64,000 nt of DNA from Hyphomicrobiales bacterium (GCA_021775525.1 JAJFHQ010000064.1:62001-126000); one strand, 5' to 3'. Positions 17,213-27,598 are shown, counted from the stretch's first letter. Numbers and translations are program-made. Notes: generated from the sequence alone by a model not told the origin.

Positions 17213-18352
17213 ATGGACCTGCAGCCCCCCCATACCCCGCTGGTCCGGCAGACGTCGGCGCTCGAGACAGGTGAACTCCCTGAAGACATCCCGTCCGGGC
17301 GCCGCCGTGGCCGGGGGTCGGTGTCGAACCATTCGGGCCGCTTCGAGCAGCAAATCCGCAGCCAGAGCGACGATGGATGGGAGAGTCTGGCCGACCTCGA
17401 TGCGTTCTCCACTTCGGTGCAGGAAGAACGCGCCAGGAGCATCATTTCCAGCAACACTTCGCCCGATATCGGGTTTGACCAGTCCATCAACCCCTATCGC
17501 GGCTGCGAGCATGGCTGCGTCTATTGCTATGCCCGACCCACACACGCGTTCTTAGGGCTTTCCGCGGGGCTTGATTTCGAAAGCAAGCTGTTCGCCAAGG
17601 TGAATGCGCCTGAGCTTCTGGAGCGCGAATTGGCAAAGCCCGGCTATAAGGTGAAGACCATTGCACTGGGAACCAACACCGACCCCTACCAGCCTATTGA
17701 GCGGCAATACCGGATCATGCGGCGGTTGCTGGAAATACTGGAGCGCGCCAACCATCCCGTCGGCATTGTCACCAAGTCGGCACTCATCCTGCGCGACAAG
17801 GATATCCTCGCCTCGATGGCAAAACGCGGGCTTGTGAAGGTCGCGCTCTCTATAACCACGCTCGACCGCAAGCTCGCCCGCGCCATGGAGCCGCGCGCCT
17901 CGACACCGCAAAAGCGGCTGGATGCTCTTGAGGAATTATCAGCAGCCGGCATCCCCACCGCAGTCATGGCCGCGCCGATCATCCCTGCCCTGAACGATCC
18001 AGAAATTGAGACAATCCTCACCCGGTCCCATGCGGCCGGGGCGTGCGAGGCTGGCTATGTGATGCTGCGCCTGCCGCTGGAAATAGCTGATCTGTTCCAG
18101 GAGTGGCTCATGGAGAATGCCCCTGACCGCGCCAAGCGCGTCATGTCGCTGATGCGCTCCATGCGCGGCGGCAAGGATTATGATGCGAAGTGGGGTGATC
18201 GCATGCGCGGGCAAGGCCCCTATGCCTGGCAGATCGGGCGGCGGTTTGAACTCGCCACCAAACGCCTTGGTCTCAACGCCAAGAGCTTTGATCTGAGACG
18301 AGATCTGTTCGAGCCGCCTGTCCTTCCTGGCCAGCAAATGTCCCTGCTTTAA
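17213..18352 (+). CDS. PA0069-family radical SAM protein
   Basis: A 379-residue radical SAM enzyme of the PA0069 group. The cluster motif is YRGCEHGCVYCYARP (CX3CX2C) near residue 95-108, preceded by the subgroup block RGRGSVSNHSGRFE and followed by GLDFESKLFAK and LGTNTDPYQPIE. It lacks an obvious auxiliary cluster domain. Substrate and product are unknown; some relatives are suggested to act in DNA photoproduct or nucleotide repair, but I do not rely on that. rnhB starts shortly after its stop and the reading direction is shared. Confidence 0.9.
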   Translation: MDLQPPHTPLVRQTSALETGELPEDIPSGRRRGRGSVSNHSGRFEQQIRSQSDDGWESLADLDAFSTSVQEERARSIISSNTSPDIGFDQSINPYRGCEHGCVYCYARPTHAFLGLSAGLDFESKLFAKVNAPELLERELAKPGYKVKTIALGTNTDPYQPIERQYRIMRRLLEILERANHPVGIVTKSALILRDKDILASMAKRGLVKVALSITTLDRKLARAMEPRASTPQKRLDALEELSAAGIPTAVMAAPIIPALNDPEIETILTRSHAAGACEAGYVMLRLPLEIADLFQEWLMENAPDRAKRVMSLMRSMRGGKDYDAKWGDRMRGQGPYAWQIGRRFELATKRLGLNAKSFDLRRDLFEPPVLPGQQMSLL

Positions 18353-18390
18353 TATTTGCCCGCAGCCCTCTCCCCCGGCACAGTGTGCCC

Positions 18391-19011
18391 ATGCCGAGTC
18401 TGGACCACGAGAACAAACTGGTGCGCCAATATGGCGGACCCGTTGCGGGCATTGACGAAGCCGGCCGGGGCCCCTGGGCCGGGCCTGTTGTGGCCGCCGC
18501 CGTAATCCTCGATGCCGCCCATGTACCGAGAGGTCTGAATGATTCCAAGAAACTGACAGTGCGGGCCCGCGAGACGCTGTTCACCGCGCTCATGGCGCAC
18601 GCCCATGTCGGCGTCGGCATTGCGGATGTTGCGCGCATTGATCGTGAAAACATCCTTCAAGCCAGCCTTTGGGCCATGGCACAGGCCTGCGAGGCGCTCC
18701 CTGAAACACCGGCGGCCGCCCTCATAGACGGCAATCGCTGCCCGGCACTCCCCTGCCCGGGGGAGACCCTCATCAAGGGAGACGCCCTGTCTCTCAGTGT
18801 CGCTGCAGCTTCGATCGTGGCCAAAGTCACGCGCGACCGCATCATGACTGACCTAGCTGAAACGCACCCCGGATATGCCTGGGAACGCAACAAGGGATAC
18901 GGCACGCGTGACCATTCAGAGGGTCTGATGCGACTCGGAGTAACGCCTCATCACCGCCGTTCCTTCAAACCCGTTCAGGCGATGCTCAAACAAAATAGCA
19001 AGGCCGGTTAA
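18391..19011 (+). CDS. rnhB: Ribonuclease HII
   Basis: Cleaves the RNA strand of RNA-DNA hybrids and single ribonucleotides in DNA. The signature AGIDEAGRGPWAGPV begins near residue 19, with the first metal acidic pair DE; LNDSKKL and KGDALSLSVAAASIVAKV follow. 206 residues from ATG 18391; a GTG two codons earlier (18385) is an alternative. No clear Shine-Dalgarno is present. With rnhA at 37.5 kb, both RNase H types are in the window. Its stop overlaps a CtrA-like site that precedes ccrM. Confidence 0.95.
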   Translation: MPSLDHENKLVRQYGGPVAGIDEAGRGPWAGPVVAAAVILDAAHVPRGLNDSKKLTVRARETLFTALMAHAHVGVGIADVARIDRENILQASLWAMAQACEALPETPAAALIDGNRCPALPCPGETLIKGDALSLSVAAASIVAKVTRDRIMTDLAETHPGYAWERNKGYGTRDHSEGLMRLGVTPHHRRSFKPVQAMLKQNSKAG

Positions 19012-19022
19012 GTCCGCCTTTA
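19008..19022 (+). promoter_or_regulatory. CtrA-like box upstream of ccrM
   Basis: TTAA-N7-TTTA, one base off the CtrA consensus TTAA-N7-TTAA, overlapping the rnhB stop codon and 80 bases before the ccrM ATG. In Caulobacter the ccrM promoter is CtrA-controlled, which makes the position meaningful; binding here is inferred. Confidence 0.45.
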
Positions 19023-19050
19023 CCTTGTTTACGGCACATTAGCTGCCTAG

Positions 19051-20211
<1,161 letters not shown>

Positions 20212-21288
20212 TCAATGATTGCTGTGCTCCAGCGCATGGGCAACCACTTTTCGCATGATTGACGGCAGGGCCTGGGTATCAAGCTCACTCCGATGCACCC
20301 ACATGCATCTTTCAGGCACAATTTCTTTTTCGGCGTCGAAACCGTCCTCGACATGTGCCATGTATACAGCCAGTTCCAGGTGAAAATGCGTGAATGTATG
20401 GCGCACAATTCCCGGCACGCGTTCCCATGTTGCCTCAATTGGTTCATCTGACATGACCTTCTGACCTTCACGCCACTCTGAACCCGGAACCTCGGTCATG
20501 CCGCCAAGCAAACCCTTGGTTGGGCGTTTGCGGAGCAGGATTGCCCCGTCTGAACGCTGGACAAAATAGGCATCACCTCGCCTTGTCGGTTTGGCTTTCT
20601 TCGGCGTCTTGTTCGGCAACATGGACGCCAGACCCGATGCGAGCCCCGCACACTGCGCACGCCATGGACAGTGCGAGCAGGAAGGGCTCCGTGGCGTACA
20701 AATGGTAGCGCCCAGATCCATCATTGCCTGCGCAAAATCCCCCGGTCTCTCCGCCGGGGCCAGGATTTCCAGGATTGCGCGCAATTCGGGCTTAGCGCCC
20801 GGCAGGGGCGCCTCCACCGCGCAAATTCTTGTGAGCACCCGTTCCACATTGCCATCCATGACAGCGGCCGGCTTGTCGAACGCGATGGCGGCTATCGCCG
20901 CTGCCGTGTAAGGCCCCACGCCGGGTAGTGTCAGCAGCTCTTTCTCCGTTTCGGGAAAGCGCCCGGAATAGTCATCCGCCACAACTCGCGCGCAAGCATG
21001 GAGGTTCCGCGCCCGCGCGTAATAGCCAAGACCCGCCCATGCCTGCAGTACAAGCTCCAGTTCAGCGGCCGCCAAATCCTCTACCCGTGGCCAGCGTTTG
21101 AGAAACGCCGAGAAATATGGCTCGACCGCCTTCACGGTCGTCTGCTGCAGCATGATTTCGCTCAGCCATACCGCGTAAGGATCTGCTACGTTACCCGGGG
21201 CCGCGCGCCATGGCAGCTCGCGGCGGGACTGATCGTACCAGGCCAGCAAGGTAGTAGCCGCCCAAACCGGATCAGGGGTTGCCGACAT
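20212..21288 (-). CDS. mutY: A/G-specific adenine glycosylase
   Basis: Removes adenine mispaired with 8-oxoguanine. The helix-hairpin-helix block LPGVGPYTAAAIAAIAF with the catalytic aspartate in AVMDGNVERVLTR, and the iron-sulfur loop with C-X6-C-X2-C-X5-C (CTPRSPSCSHCPWRAQC) near residues 196-213, are intact. The C-terminal NUDIX-like lesion-recognition domain follows (KRPTKGLLGGMTEVPG). ATG 21288 has GGGGA just upstream. Divergent from the DUF721 gene across about 100 bases. Confidence 0.96.
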   Translation of the reverse strand: MSATPDPVWAATTLLAWYDQSRRELPWRAAPGNVADPYAVWLSEIMLQQTTVKAVEPYFSAFLKRWPRVEDLAAAELELVLQAWAGLGYYARARNLHACARVVADDYSGRFPETEKELLTLPGVGPYTAAAIAAIAFDKPAAVMDGNVERVLTRICAVEAPLPGAKPELRAILEILAPAERPGDFAQAMMDLGATICTPRSPSCSHCPWRAQCAGLASGLASMLPNKTPKKAKPTRRGDAYFVQRSDGAILLRKRPTKGLLGGMTEVPGSEWREGQKVMSDEPIEATWERVPGIVRHTFTHFHLELAVYMAHVEDGFDAEKEIVPERCMWVHRSELDTQALPSIMRKVVAHALEHSNH

Positions 21289-21386
21289 GTTTTCCCCATG
21301 TCTCATCTTCGTGCTGCCTCGCCATAACATGATTGGCTATGTTAGGAGCAACGCAGGGTGAGGAAAACGGTCGAAATCAAACCAGC

Positions 21387-21908
21387 ATGAGCAATCCACT
21401 GAAAAAAAATGCAGGCAAAAAGCGCCGCGGTGGCCCGATGGCTGTTGGGGCCTATGTGCCCGCCATTGCCTCGAAGGTTTTCGAAGCCCACGGATTCCCC
21501 TCCGCCAGCATCCTTTCAGATTGGCCCGAAATCATCGGAGCCGAGTTTGCTGCAATCACGGCACCCGAAAAGCTTGTGTGGCCAAGGGGCAGTACGCATA
21601 CCCAAGATGAAGAGGAACATACGCAACGCAGGTCATCTCACCGGCGTGCAGGCGCGACCCTTATTCTGCGGGTGGATGGTCCACGCTCACTGGAAATCCA
21701 GCATATCGCGCCTCAGCTACTTGAGCGCATCAACATTTATTTTGGCTACCGCGCTGTCGCTGAGCTGAGGATCATCCAGGGCCCTGTGCATCACAATACA
21801 CCTCAACCTCTCCCGGCCCACGATGTTAAAGAGGTGGCGCTTGATACCGATATTGAGGACGAGAAGTTGCGCACGGCACTTGAAAAACTGGGTGGCAGCG
21901 TGGATTAA
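21387..21908 (+). CDS. DUF721/DciA-like protein
   Basis: A 173-residue DUF721 protein (start MSNPLKKNAGKKRRGG at 21387). DUF721 includes DciA, which in many bacteria without DnaC helps load the replicative helicase. Seen here: AVGAYVPAIASKVFEAHGF, the core ILSDWPEIIGAEFA, and RPGATLILRVDGPRSLEIQH-like beta strands ending in a helix LLERINIYFGY. The lysine-rich N-terminus may bind DNA. Gene order mutY-DUF721-dsbA-smc is one I recall from Rhizobiales. Helicase loading is inferred from the family. Confidence 0.87.
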   Translation: MSNPLKKNAGKKRRGGPMAVGAYVPAIASKVFEAHGFPSASILSDWPEIIGAEFAAITAPEKLVWPRGSTHTQDEEEHTQRRSSHRRAGATLILRVDGPRSLEIQHIAPQLLERINIYFGYRAVAELRIIQGPVHHNTPQPLPAHDVKEVALDTDIEDEKLRTALEKLGGSVD

Positions 21909-21920
21909 GCCTGCTTAATC
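21903..21920. repeat. 18-base palindrome over the DUF721 stop codon
   Basis: GATTAAGC and GCTTAATC flank two bases (CT), a perfect inverted repeat with 8-base arms containing the TAA stop of the DUF721 gene. It also reads TTAA-N6-TTAA, one base short of CtrA spacing. The small loop makes a terminator role weak. Confidence 0.5.
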
Positions 21921-21963
21921 ACACGACTTCACACATCCTTGTGAGTGTGCAATTCCACAATCC

Positions 21964-21972
21964 TGCTATATT
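21964..21972 (+). promoter_or_regulatory. Candidate extended -10 promoter for the dsbA pair
   Basis: TGCTATATT matches an extended -10 element (TGN then TATATT). No good -35 stands 17 bases upstream. It lies 76 bases before the TTG start of the first DsbA-like gene. Confidence 0.3.
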
Positions 21973-22048
21973 CGCACTAAATACAACAGATGAAGTCTGG
22001 TTGAATTATTCACCGGGCACCAAAGCTAGATAGATAAAGGAGTTGGTT

Positions 22049-22753
22049 TTGGCAGATTCAAAATCATCCAAGAGAACGGGCCTGTCCCGGCGCAACACCA
22101 TCATGGGTCTGGGCGCTCTGGTCGCAGCCGGAGCAGGTGGCACCTATTACGTTATGGCCCAAAGCAGCCAGAAGCCGATGAGTTCCGACCATTCGGGCAC
22201 TATGAGCAAGGTCGACGTCATGGCTGTCGATCCGGAGAATGATAATATCATCGGCGATGTGAATGCACCGATTACGCTCGTGGAATATTCATCGATGACC
22301 TGTCCGCACTGCGCGAACTTTCATCAACTCACCGTGCCCGGTTTGAAGAAAAAATACATCGATACTGGCAAGGTCCGCTACGTGATCCGTGAATTTCCTC
22401 TTGACCGCATTGCCTTCGCAGCCGCCGCGCTGGCGCGGTGTGCGGGCAAGCAAAAATTCTTTCCGTTCGTTGAAATGTTGTTCCGCCAGCAGGACAGTTG
22501 GGTCAGGGGTCCGGGATCACCCGCGCCGCGCCTGTTCAAGATGGCCAAGCAGGCCGGCTTTGATGAAAAATTTTTCAATGAATGCATGCGCAACAAGGAC
22601 GTCTCCGACCGGATTGAAAAAGTCCTTGCCAAGGGCCGTGATGAATACCAGGTCAACTCGACTCCAACGCTGTTCATAAATGGTAAGAAAGTCGAAGGTG
22701 GAAACAGCCTGGCTGATCTGGAAAAGGCAATGGAGCCTTACCTGAAAGGTTGA
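22049..22753 (+). CDS. DsbA-family thioredoxin-fold protein (1)
   Basis: An envelope thiol-disulfide protein of the DsbA/Com1-like group. From the TTG at 22049 (AGGAG six bases upstream) the protein starts with a hydrophobic export signal carrying a twin-arginine-like motif (LSRRNTIMGLGALVAAGAGG). The active site is MTCPHCANFH near residue 85 and the cis-proline loop is STPTLFINGKKV. 234 residues. Its stop is followed after 26 bases by a second copy of the same type, so the two make an operon that runs toward smc. Role in disulfide formation or cytochrome maturation is inferred. Confidence 0.9.
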   Translation: MADSKSSKRTGLSRRNTIMGLGALVAAGAGGTYYVMAQSSQKPMSSDHSGTMSKVDVMAVDPENDNIIGDVNAPITLVEYSSMTCPHCANFHQLTVPGLKKKYIDTGKVRYVIREFPLDRIAFAAAALARCAGKQKFFPFVEMLFRQQDSWVRGPGSPAPRLFKMAKQAGFDEKFFNECMRNKDVSDRIEKVLAKGRDEYQVNSTPTLFINGKKVEGGNSLADLEKAMEPYLKG

Positions 22754-22779
22754 ACACGCCTTCTTTGGGGGACTTGGTT

Positions 22780-23448
22780 GTGTTGCTAGACCGGCGCGTT
22801 TTTGTAGGTGGCATACTGGCCGTTGGCGCGGGCAGCATTACAGGCTGTGCCGGCGGCGGCTCGCGCCAGTCTGCACAAATGGGCCCGTTGAATGCCGACG
22901 GCACGCCAAATCAGACGGAACTTATGAAACCCGGTCCCCTGGGTGAAAAAGTTCTGGGCAGCGCTACAGCACCGGCTACCATTATCGAATATGCCTCACT
23001 GACCTGTCCGTTCTGCCACAAGTTTCACCTAACCACTTATCCGCGCATCAAGAAGGAACTGATCGATACCGGAAAGGTGCGTTACATCATCCGGGAGTTT
23101 CCTATTGGACGCTCGGCCGGCACTGCGGCGATCATCACGCGCTGTGCTCCGGAGAAAGATTACTTCACCCTGTACGACAAGTATTTGACCCAGCAAAAGA
23201 AATGGGTCTCTCAAAATGTCCGCCCCGACGCTATTTACAAGGTTGCCGCCCAGACGGGCATGACCCGCAAGGCGTTTGACGCATGTCTCACCAACAAGAA
23301 AGTCGAAGAAGGCTTGCGGATGGTGAAAGAGCGGGGCCGCGCCTTTGGCGTCTCCGGCACGCCGACATTTTTTATCAATGGCAAGAAAGCCCGTGGCGCC
23401 CTCACCTTTGACCAGATCAAGGAAATGCTGGGCACACAAGTGACTTAA
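22780..23448 (+). CDS. DsbA-family thioredoxin-fold protein (2), probable lipoprotein
   Basis: A second DsbA-like oxidoreductase. I chose the GTG at 22780 with GGGGGA seven bases upstream. The N-terminus VLLDRRVFVGGILAVGAG ends in ITGCAGGG, which resembles a lipobox, so the protein may be anchored by lipid while its neighbour is exported free or held by a signal anchor. The active site is LTCPFCHKFH near residue 76 and the cis-Pro loop SGTPTFFINGKK. 222 residues. Same fold and order of motifs as the upstream gene, so a tandem duplication with divergence is likely. Confidence 0.88.
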   Translation: MLLDRRVFVGGILAVGAGSITGCAGGGSRQSAQMGPLNADGTPNQTELMKPGPLGEKVLGSATAPATIIEYASLTCPFCHKFHLTTYPRIKKELIDTGKVRYIIREFPIGRSAGTAAIITRCAPEKDYFTLYDKYLTQQKKWVSQNVRPDAIYKVAAQTGMTRKAFDACLTNKKVEEGLRMVKERGRAFGVSGTPTFFINGKKARGALTFDQIKEMLGTQVT

Positions 23449-23550
23449 TTGTCGTATTTCTCTCTTCTCGTCGTAGTTTATCTCATAATCACGAACTGAT
23501 ACGTCAAAGCGGGGGTTTTGGCGAGCAGATGCTAAAGTGGGGAACGCTTC

Positions 23551-26500
23551 GTGAAGATCACACGATTGAGGCTACTGGGCTTCAAGTCCTTTGTCGAACC
23601 GGTCGAGCTTCTGGTTGAGCCAGGCCTGACCGGCGTTGTCGGCCCGAATGGCTGTGGTAAATCCAATCTTCTGGAAGCCCTGCGCTGGGTGATGGGCGAG
23701 ACATCTCACAAGTCCATGCGCGGCGCTGCGATGGATGATGTCATATTCTCGGGCACACAGAACCGTCCTGCACGGAACATGGCCGAAGTGACCGTGTCCA
23801 TCGACAACACCGAACGCTCCGCCCCGGCTGAATATAACGACACTGACCAGATTGAAGTCTCGCGCCGCATTGAGCGCGAAGCAGGCTCCATTTTCCGGAT
23901 TAACGGAAAAGATGTCCGCGCCCGCGACGTAAGATTGCTTTTTGAAGACGCCGCGACAGGTGCGCGTTCTCCCGCTCTCGTGCGCCAGGGCCGTATAGGG
24001 GAAATCATCAACGCACAGCCCCAGCAACGCCGCCGCATTCTCGAAGATGCCGCCGGCATTGCCGGCCTGCACAGCCGTCGCCACGAAGCTGAACTCAGAT
24101 TGAAGGGCGCAGAAAGCAACATTGAACGGCTCCAGGATCTAATGGGTCAGCTCAAGACTCAGATGAATTCCCTGAAACGCCAGGCCCGTCAGGCGCGGCG
24201 ATACAAGGAAATATCAGGTGAAATTCGCTCCGGCGAAGCCTTGCAGCACCATCTGCGCTGGCAGGTGGTTTGCGAAAGCGTCGATGCCGAAGAAGGCGCG
24301 CTCGAACACGCCGTACGCGAAGTTGCGCAGCACACTCAGAGCGAAGCGCAGACCATCCGCGATCATACGGATGCCGCCGACGCGATGCAGCCCTTGCGTG
24401 ACACGGAAGCGACGCGGGCTGCGGTACTGCACCGGCTCACCGTTGAGCGTGAGGCACTGGATGAGGAAGAGCAGCGCGCCCAGGATCGCAAGCAGGAGCT
24501 GGAAGACAGGCTCTCCCAGTTGGAAAGTGACCTTGAGCGCGAACGCGAACGCGAGCAGGAGGCCATGGAGGCGCTGGAACGCCTTGGCCACGAACAAAGT
24601 GAATTCGCCGCTGCACCTGACGATAGCCAGGCAGCTACAAAAGCCGGCGAGACCATGGAAGCGCGTGCAAACGAACTGGAAGACGCGGAAGATGCGCTCA
24701 GTTTGCTCACTGGAAAACTTGCCAGTCTTCGGGCTGAACGTCAGCAATTGTCAGCCGCCCTGGAACATCAGCAGGAGCGCAAAACGCGGCAGGAAGCCCG
24801 CGATGACGAAACACAAACCCTGCTGAAGGAACTTGAAGGTTCACAGGATGGCGATAGCCGCATCACGGAGCTTCGCTCCAAGGTGGTGGAGATTTCCGGC
24901 AGCGCCAGGACGCTGGAACAACAGGTTGTTGATGCGGAACAAACTTTGAGCCAGTCCCGCGAGAAAGAACGTACGGCACGTGCAAAGGCCGAAGATGCCA
25001 AACTGCGTGCTCAGGAGTTGGAAACCGAAGCGCAAACCCTCATCAAATTGCTCAAGCCCGCTGAAGGCACCCAGTGGGTGCCCATTGTCGGCAAGGTACG
25101 CGTTGAGCCCGGCTATGAACTGGCATTGGGTGCAGCGCTCGGCGATGATCTTGACGCGTCCGACGATGCTAAGGCTCCGGCCCATTGGGACGCTATTTCT
25201 GCCAGTGACTCCGACCCTGCCCTGCCGGATGGTGCAGAACCTTTGAGCGCATTCGTCAAGGCGCCAAAGGCCCTCGCCCGGCGTCTTGCTCAAATCGGCA
25301 TGGTTGAGGCTGGTCAAGGCGATGCCCTTCAAGGCGCGCTGAAACCAGGCCAAAGGCTCGTTTCAAAAGCAGGTGACTTGTGGCGCTGGGACGGATACTC
25401 GGCTGCAGCGGATGCCCCGACAGCCTCTGCCAAGCGCCTGTCTGAGCGCAACAGGCTGGACTCGTTGAGTGCTGAAGCAAATACAGCTCGCAAGATGGCT
25501 GAAAAGTCAGAAGCGCAATTGGCAACCCTTTCCGACCAGGTATCCAAGGCTGAACAGGCGGACAGTGACGCCAGCGATGCATGGCGCAAGGTTCAGGGCG
25601 AACTTGGAGAAGCCCGCGATGCCCTGGCCGCGGCGGAACATGACGCACAGGCCTCCAGCAAGGAACTGGGCGCCTTGGTTGAAGCCATCAGCCAGACCCA
25701 AGAGGCGCTGGGAGAAACCCGCATCGCGATAGCCTCCACGCAAACGGCTCTGGATGAACTGGGACCGGAAACTGCGCTGGATGCGGAGCTGGCGGCACTG
25801 CAGGCCAGCGTTGCGGAAAAACGCACAGCCTACGCGGATGCCCGTGCAAAGCATGACAATATCGAGCGCGACCAGCAAATTCGCACCGACCGTATCACCA
25901 CGGTGACCCGGGAGCTCGAGCAATGGAGTGAGCGCCAGGAAAGCGCTACACGGCAGATCGAAACGCTGAAAGATCGGTTTGAGGAAACCCGCAGCGAAAT
26001 TGAAAGTTTTTCCGATCTCCCGGACCAGGTCGAAGCCAGGCGCTCTCGCCTGCTGGACGAAATCAGCAAAGCGGACAAAGAGCGCCAACAGGCCGCCGAC
26101 GCCCTGGCCCTGGCCGATACCAGTCTACGCACTTGTGAAAAAGCCATGCGCGAAGCGCAATCGGAACTTTCTGAAGCACGCGAAAGCCGCGCTCGCATCG
26201 AGGCCCAACTGGATGCCGCCCGCGAACGGCGCGCCGACCAGGCCAGGTTGATTTCTGAACAACTCGAATGCGCGCCTGAAGAGTGCCTGTCCATTGCCAA
26301 TCTGGAACCCGACGCTATTCTTCCCGAATTGCCGGAGATTGATGCCAGGATTGCCGCGCTGAAAGCTGACCGCGAGCGCCTTGGCGGTGTTAATCTGGGC
26401 GCTGAGGAAGCGCTGGTCGAGGTCACGGATGAACTTGAAGGCATGGGCGCGGAACAGGAAGACCTTGAAGAAGCCATTGCGCGGTTGCGCCAGGGCATCT

Positions 26501-27006
26501 CGAAGCTGAACCGCGAGGGCCGCAAACGCCTGCTCGACGCTTTTGATGAGGTAAACGGACATTTCCAGGGTCTGTTCAAGACCCTGTTCGGTGGCGGTGA
26601 AGCGGAATTGCAGTTGGTGAACAGCGATGACCCGCTGGAATCTGGGTTGGAAATCCTCGCCCGTCCGCCGGGCAAAAAACCCCAGGTTCTTACCCTGCTC
26701 TCTGGCGGTGAGAAGGCGCTGACGGCAATGGCGCTGATATTTGCCGTATTCCGCACCAACCCTTCGCCCATCTGTGTCCTCGACGAGGTCGATGCACCGC
26801 TCGACGATACCAATGTGGAGCGCTTTTGCCTGCTGATGGAGGAAATGAAACGGGCGACGGATACCCGTTTTCTCATCATCACCCACCACCCGATGACCAT
26901 GACGCGCATGGACCGCCTGTTCGGCATCACCATGGCCGAGCGAGGCATCAGTCAGCTGGTTTCGGTTGACCTTGAGACGGCAGAACGGTTCCGCGACACG
27001 GGCTGA
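23551..27006 (+). CDS. smc: Chromosome segregation protein SMC
   Basis: The large ATPase of the bacterial condensin (Smc-ScpAB), which extrudes and organises chromosome loops. The 1151-residue protein has the N-terminal Walker A GPNGCGKSN at residues 31-39, long coiled-coil arms rich in Glu/Arg/Ala, a hinge around residues 500-630 (WVPIVGKVRVEPGYELALGA), and the C-terminal signature LSGGEKALTAMAL at 1050 with Walker B ICVLDEVDAPLDD near 1075-1087. The start is GTG 23551 with GGGGAA six bases upstream. scpA and scpB are not in the window. Confidence 0.97.
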   Translation: MKITRLRLLGFKSFVEPVELLVEPGLTGVVGPNGCGKSNLLEALRWVMGETSHKSMRGAAMDDVIFSGTQNRPARNMAEVTVSIDNTERSAPAEYNDTDQIEVSRRIEREAGSIFRINGKDVRARDVRLLFEDAATGARSPALVRQGRIGEIINAQPQQRRRILEDAAGIAGLHSRRHEAELRLKGAESNIERLQDLMGQLKTQMNSLKRQARQARRYKEISGEIRSGEALQHHLRWQVVCESVDAEEGALEHAVREVAQHTQSEAQTIRDHTDAADAMQPLRDTEATRAAVLHRLTVEREALDEEEQRAQDRKQELEDRLSQLESDLEREREREQEAMEALERLGHEQSEFAAAPDDSQAATKAGETMEARANELEDAEDALSLLTGKLASLRAERQQLSAALEHQQERKTRQEARDDETQTLLKELEGSQDGDSRITELRSKVVEISGSARTLEQQVVDAEQTLSQSREKERTARAKAEDAKLRAQELETEAQTLIKLLKPAEGTQWVPIVGKVRVEPGYELALGAALGDDLDASDDAKAPAHWDAISASDSDPALPDGAEPLSAFVKAPKALARRLAQIGMVEAGQGDALQGALKPGQRLVSKAGDLWRWDGYSAAADAPTASAKRLSERNRLDSLSAEANTARKMAEKSEAQLATLSDQVSKAEQADSDASDAWRKVQGELGEARDALAAAEHDAQASSKELGALVEAISQTQEALGETRIAIASTQTALDELGPETALDAELAALQASVAEKRTAYADARAKHDNIERDQQIRTDRITTVTRELEQWSERQESATRQIETLKDRFEETRSEIESFSDLPDQVEARRSRLLDEISKADKERQQAADALALADTSLRTCEKAMREAQSELSEARESRARIEAQLDAARERRADQARLISEQLECAPEECLSIANLEPDAILPELPEIDARIAALKADRERLGGVNLGAEEALVEVTDELEGMGAEQEDLEEAIARLRQGISKLNREGRKRLLDAFDEVNGHFQGLFKTLFGGGEAELQLVNSDDPLESGLEILARPPGKKPQVLTLLSGGEKALTAMALIFAVFRTNPSPICVLDEVDAPLDDTNVERFCLLMEEMKRATDTRFLIITHHPMTMTRMDRLFGITMAERGISQLVSVDLETAERFRDTG

Positions 27007-27098
27007 GGAACTCAAGCCCTTGTCAATCGCACCATGGGCTGCTGCTGCACCGGATATTAATCAATGATAACATAGGTTTATATGCCCCTCACGGGTTC

Positions 27099-27127
27099 TT
27101 GACACACCCAGATCGCCCTTCTATGGT
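27099..27127 (+). promoter_or_regulatory. Promoter of the ATP synthase F0 operon
   Basis: TTGACA at 27099-27104, a 17-base spacer, then TATGGT at 27122-27127, with atpI starting 57 bases later. Position and perfect -35 make this the best sigma70-type promoter in the window. Confidence 0.7.
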
Positions 27128-27184
27128 GCGCCCGGCTGAGGCTCAATTCCGAGGTTTGGCTACAACTGTGCTGAGGCGCAAGTT

Positions 27185-27547
27185 ATGGCGGGCTCCGCCA
27201 AAGGTTCTGAATCCGATACCAAATCTGATGCTGATGCAATTCAGCGTCGGCTCGCAGATTTAGACCGGCGGCTGGACAAGACCAAATCACGTCGCGAGGC
27301 ACAAAATAACAGACCCGCAAGGCAGCCAGGTGGGTTTGTCATGGCTGTTCGGGCTGTTAGCGAGTTGATTGCAGCTGTCCTCGTGGGCGGTGTAATTGGA
27401 TGGGGGTTGGACTGGGGGCTGGGTACGTCGCCTGTTCTACTTCTGGTGTTTTTTCTGTTCGGCTTTGCCGCCGGCGTCGTGAACGTGGTTCGAGCCACGA
27501 AGCACAACAAAGCCGGAATTGCAGAAGCTGGGGATGGACGTAGCTAG
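27185..27547 (+). CDS. atpI: ATP synthase protein I (F0 assembly accessory)
   Basis: A 120-residue accessory gene that heads F0 operons and helps c-ring assembly or magnesium supply. It has a charged N-terminal half (DLDRRLDKTKSRREAQ) and two membrane segments, AVSELIAAVLVGGVIGWGLD and LLLVFFLFGFAAGVVNVV, the usual AtpI layout. The start ATG follows the promoter at 27.1 kb, and atpB comes next. Confidence 0.9.
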   Translation: MAGSAKGSESDTKSDADAIQRRLADLDRRLDKTKSRREAQNNRPARQPGGFVMAVRAVSELIAAVLVGGVIGWGLDWGLGTSPVLLLVFFLFGFAAGVVNVVRATKHNKAGIAEAGDGRS

Positions 27548-27598
27548 CCGCAATTGCTTCATTGCGTGCTGGTGGACAGTCTTCTGAGAGGGAAGTCA

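Noticed and set aside
24214-24747. 177-codon minus frame with hydrophobic stretches in smc
   Set aside because: Antisense of the coiled-coil region, where Glu/Lys codons read as Phe/Leu on the other strand.
25830-26948. Long minus-strand frame of 372 codons inside smc
   Set aside because: It runs antisense to a clear SMC protein and is serine/arginine-rich in the way expected of the reverse strand of GC-rich coding DNA. No ribosome site or known domain.
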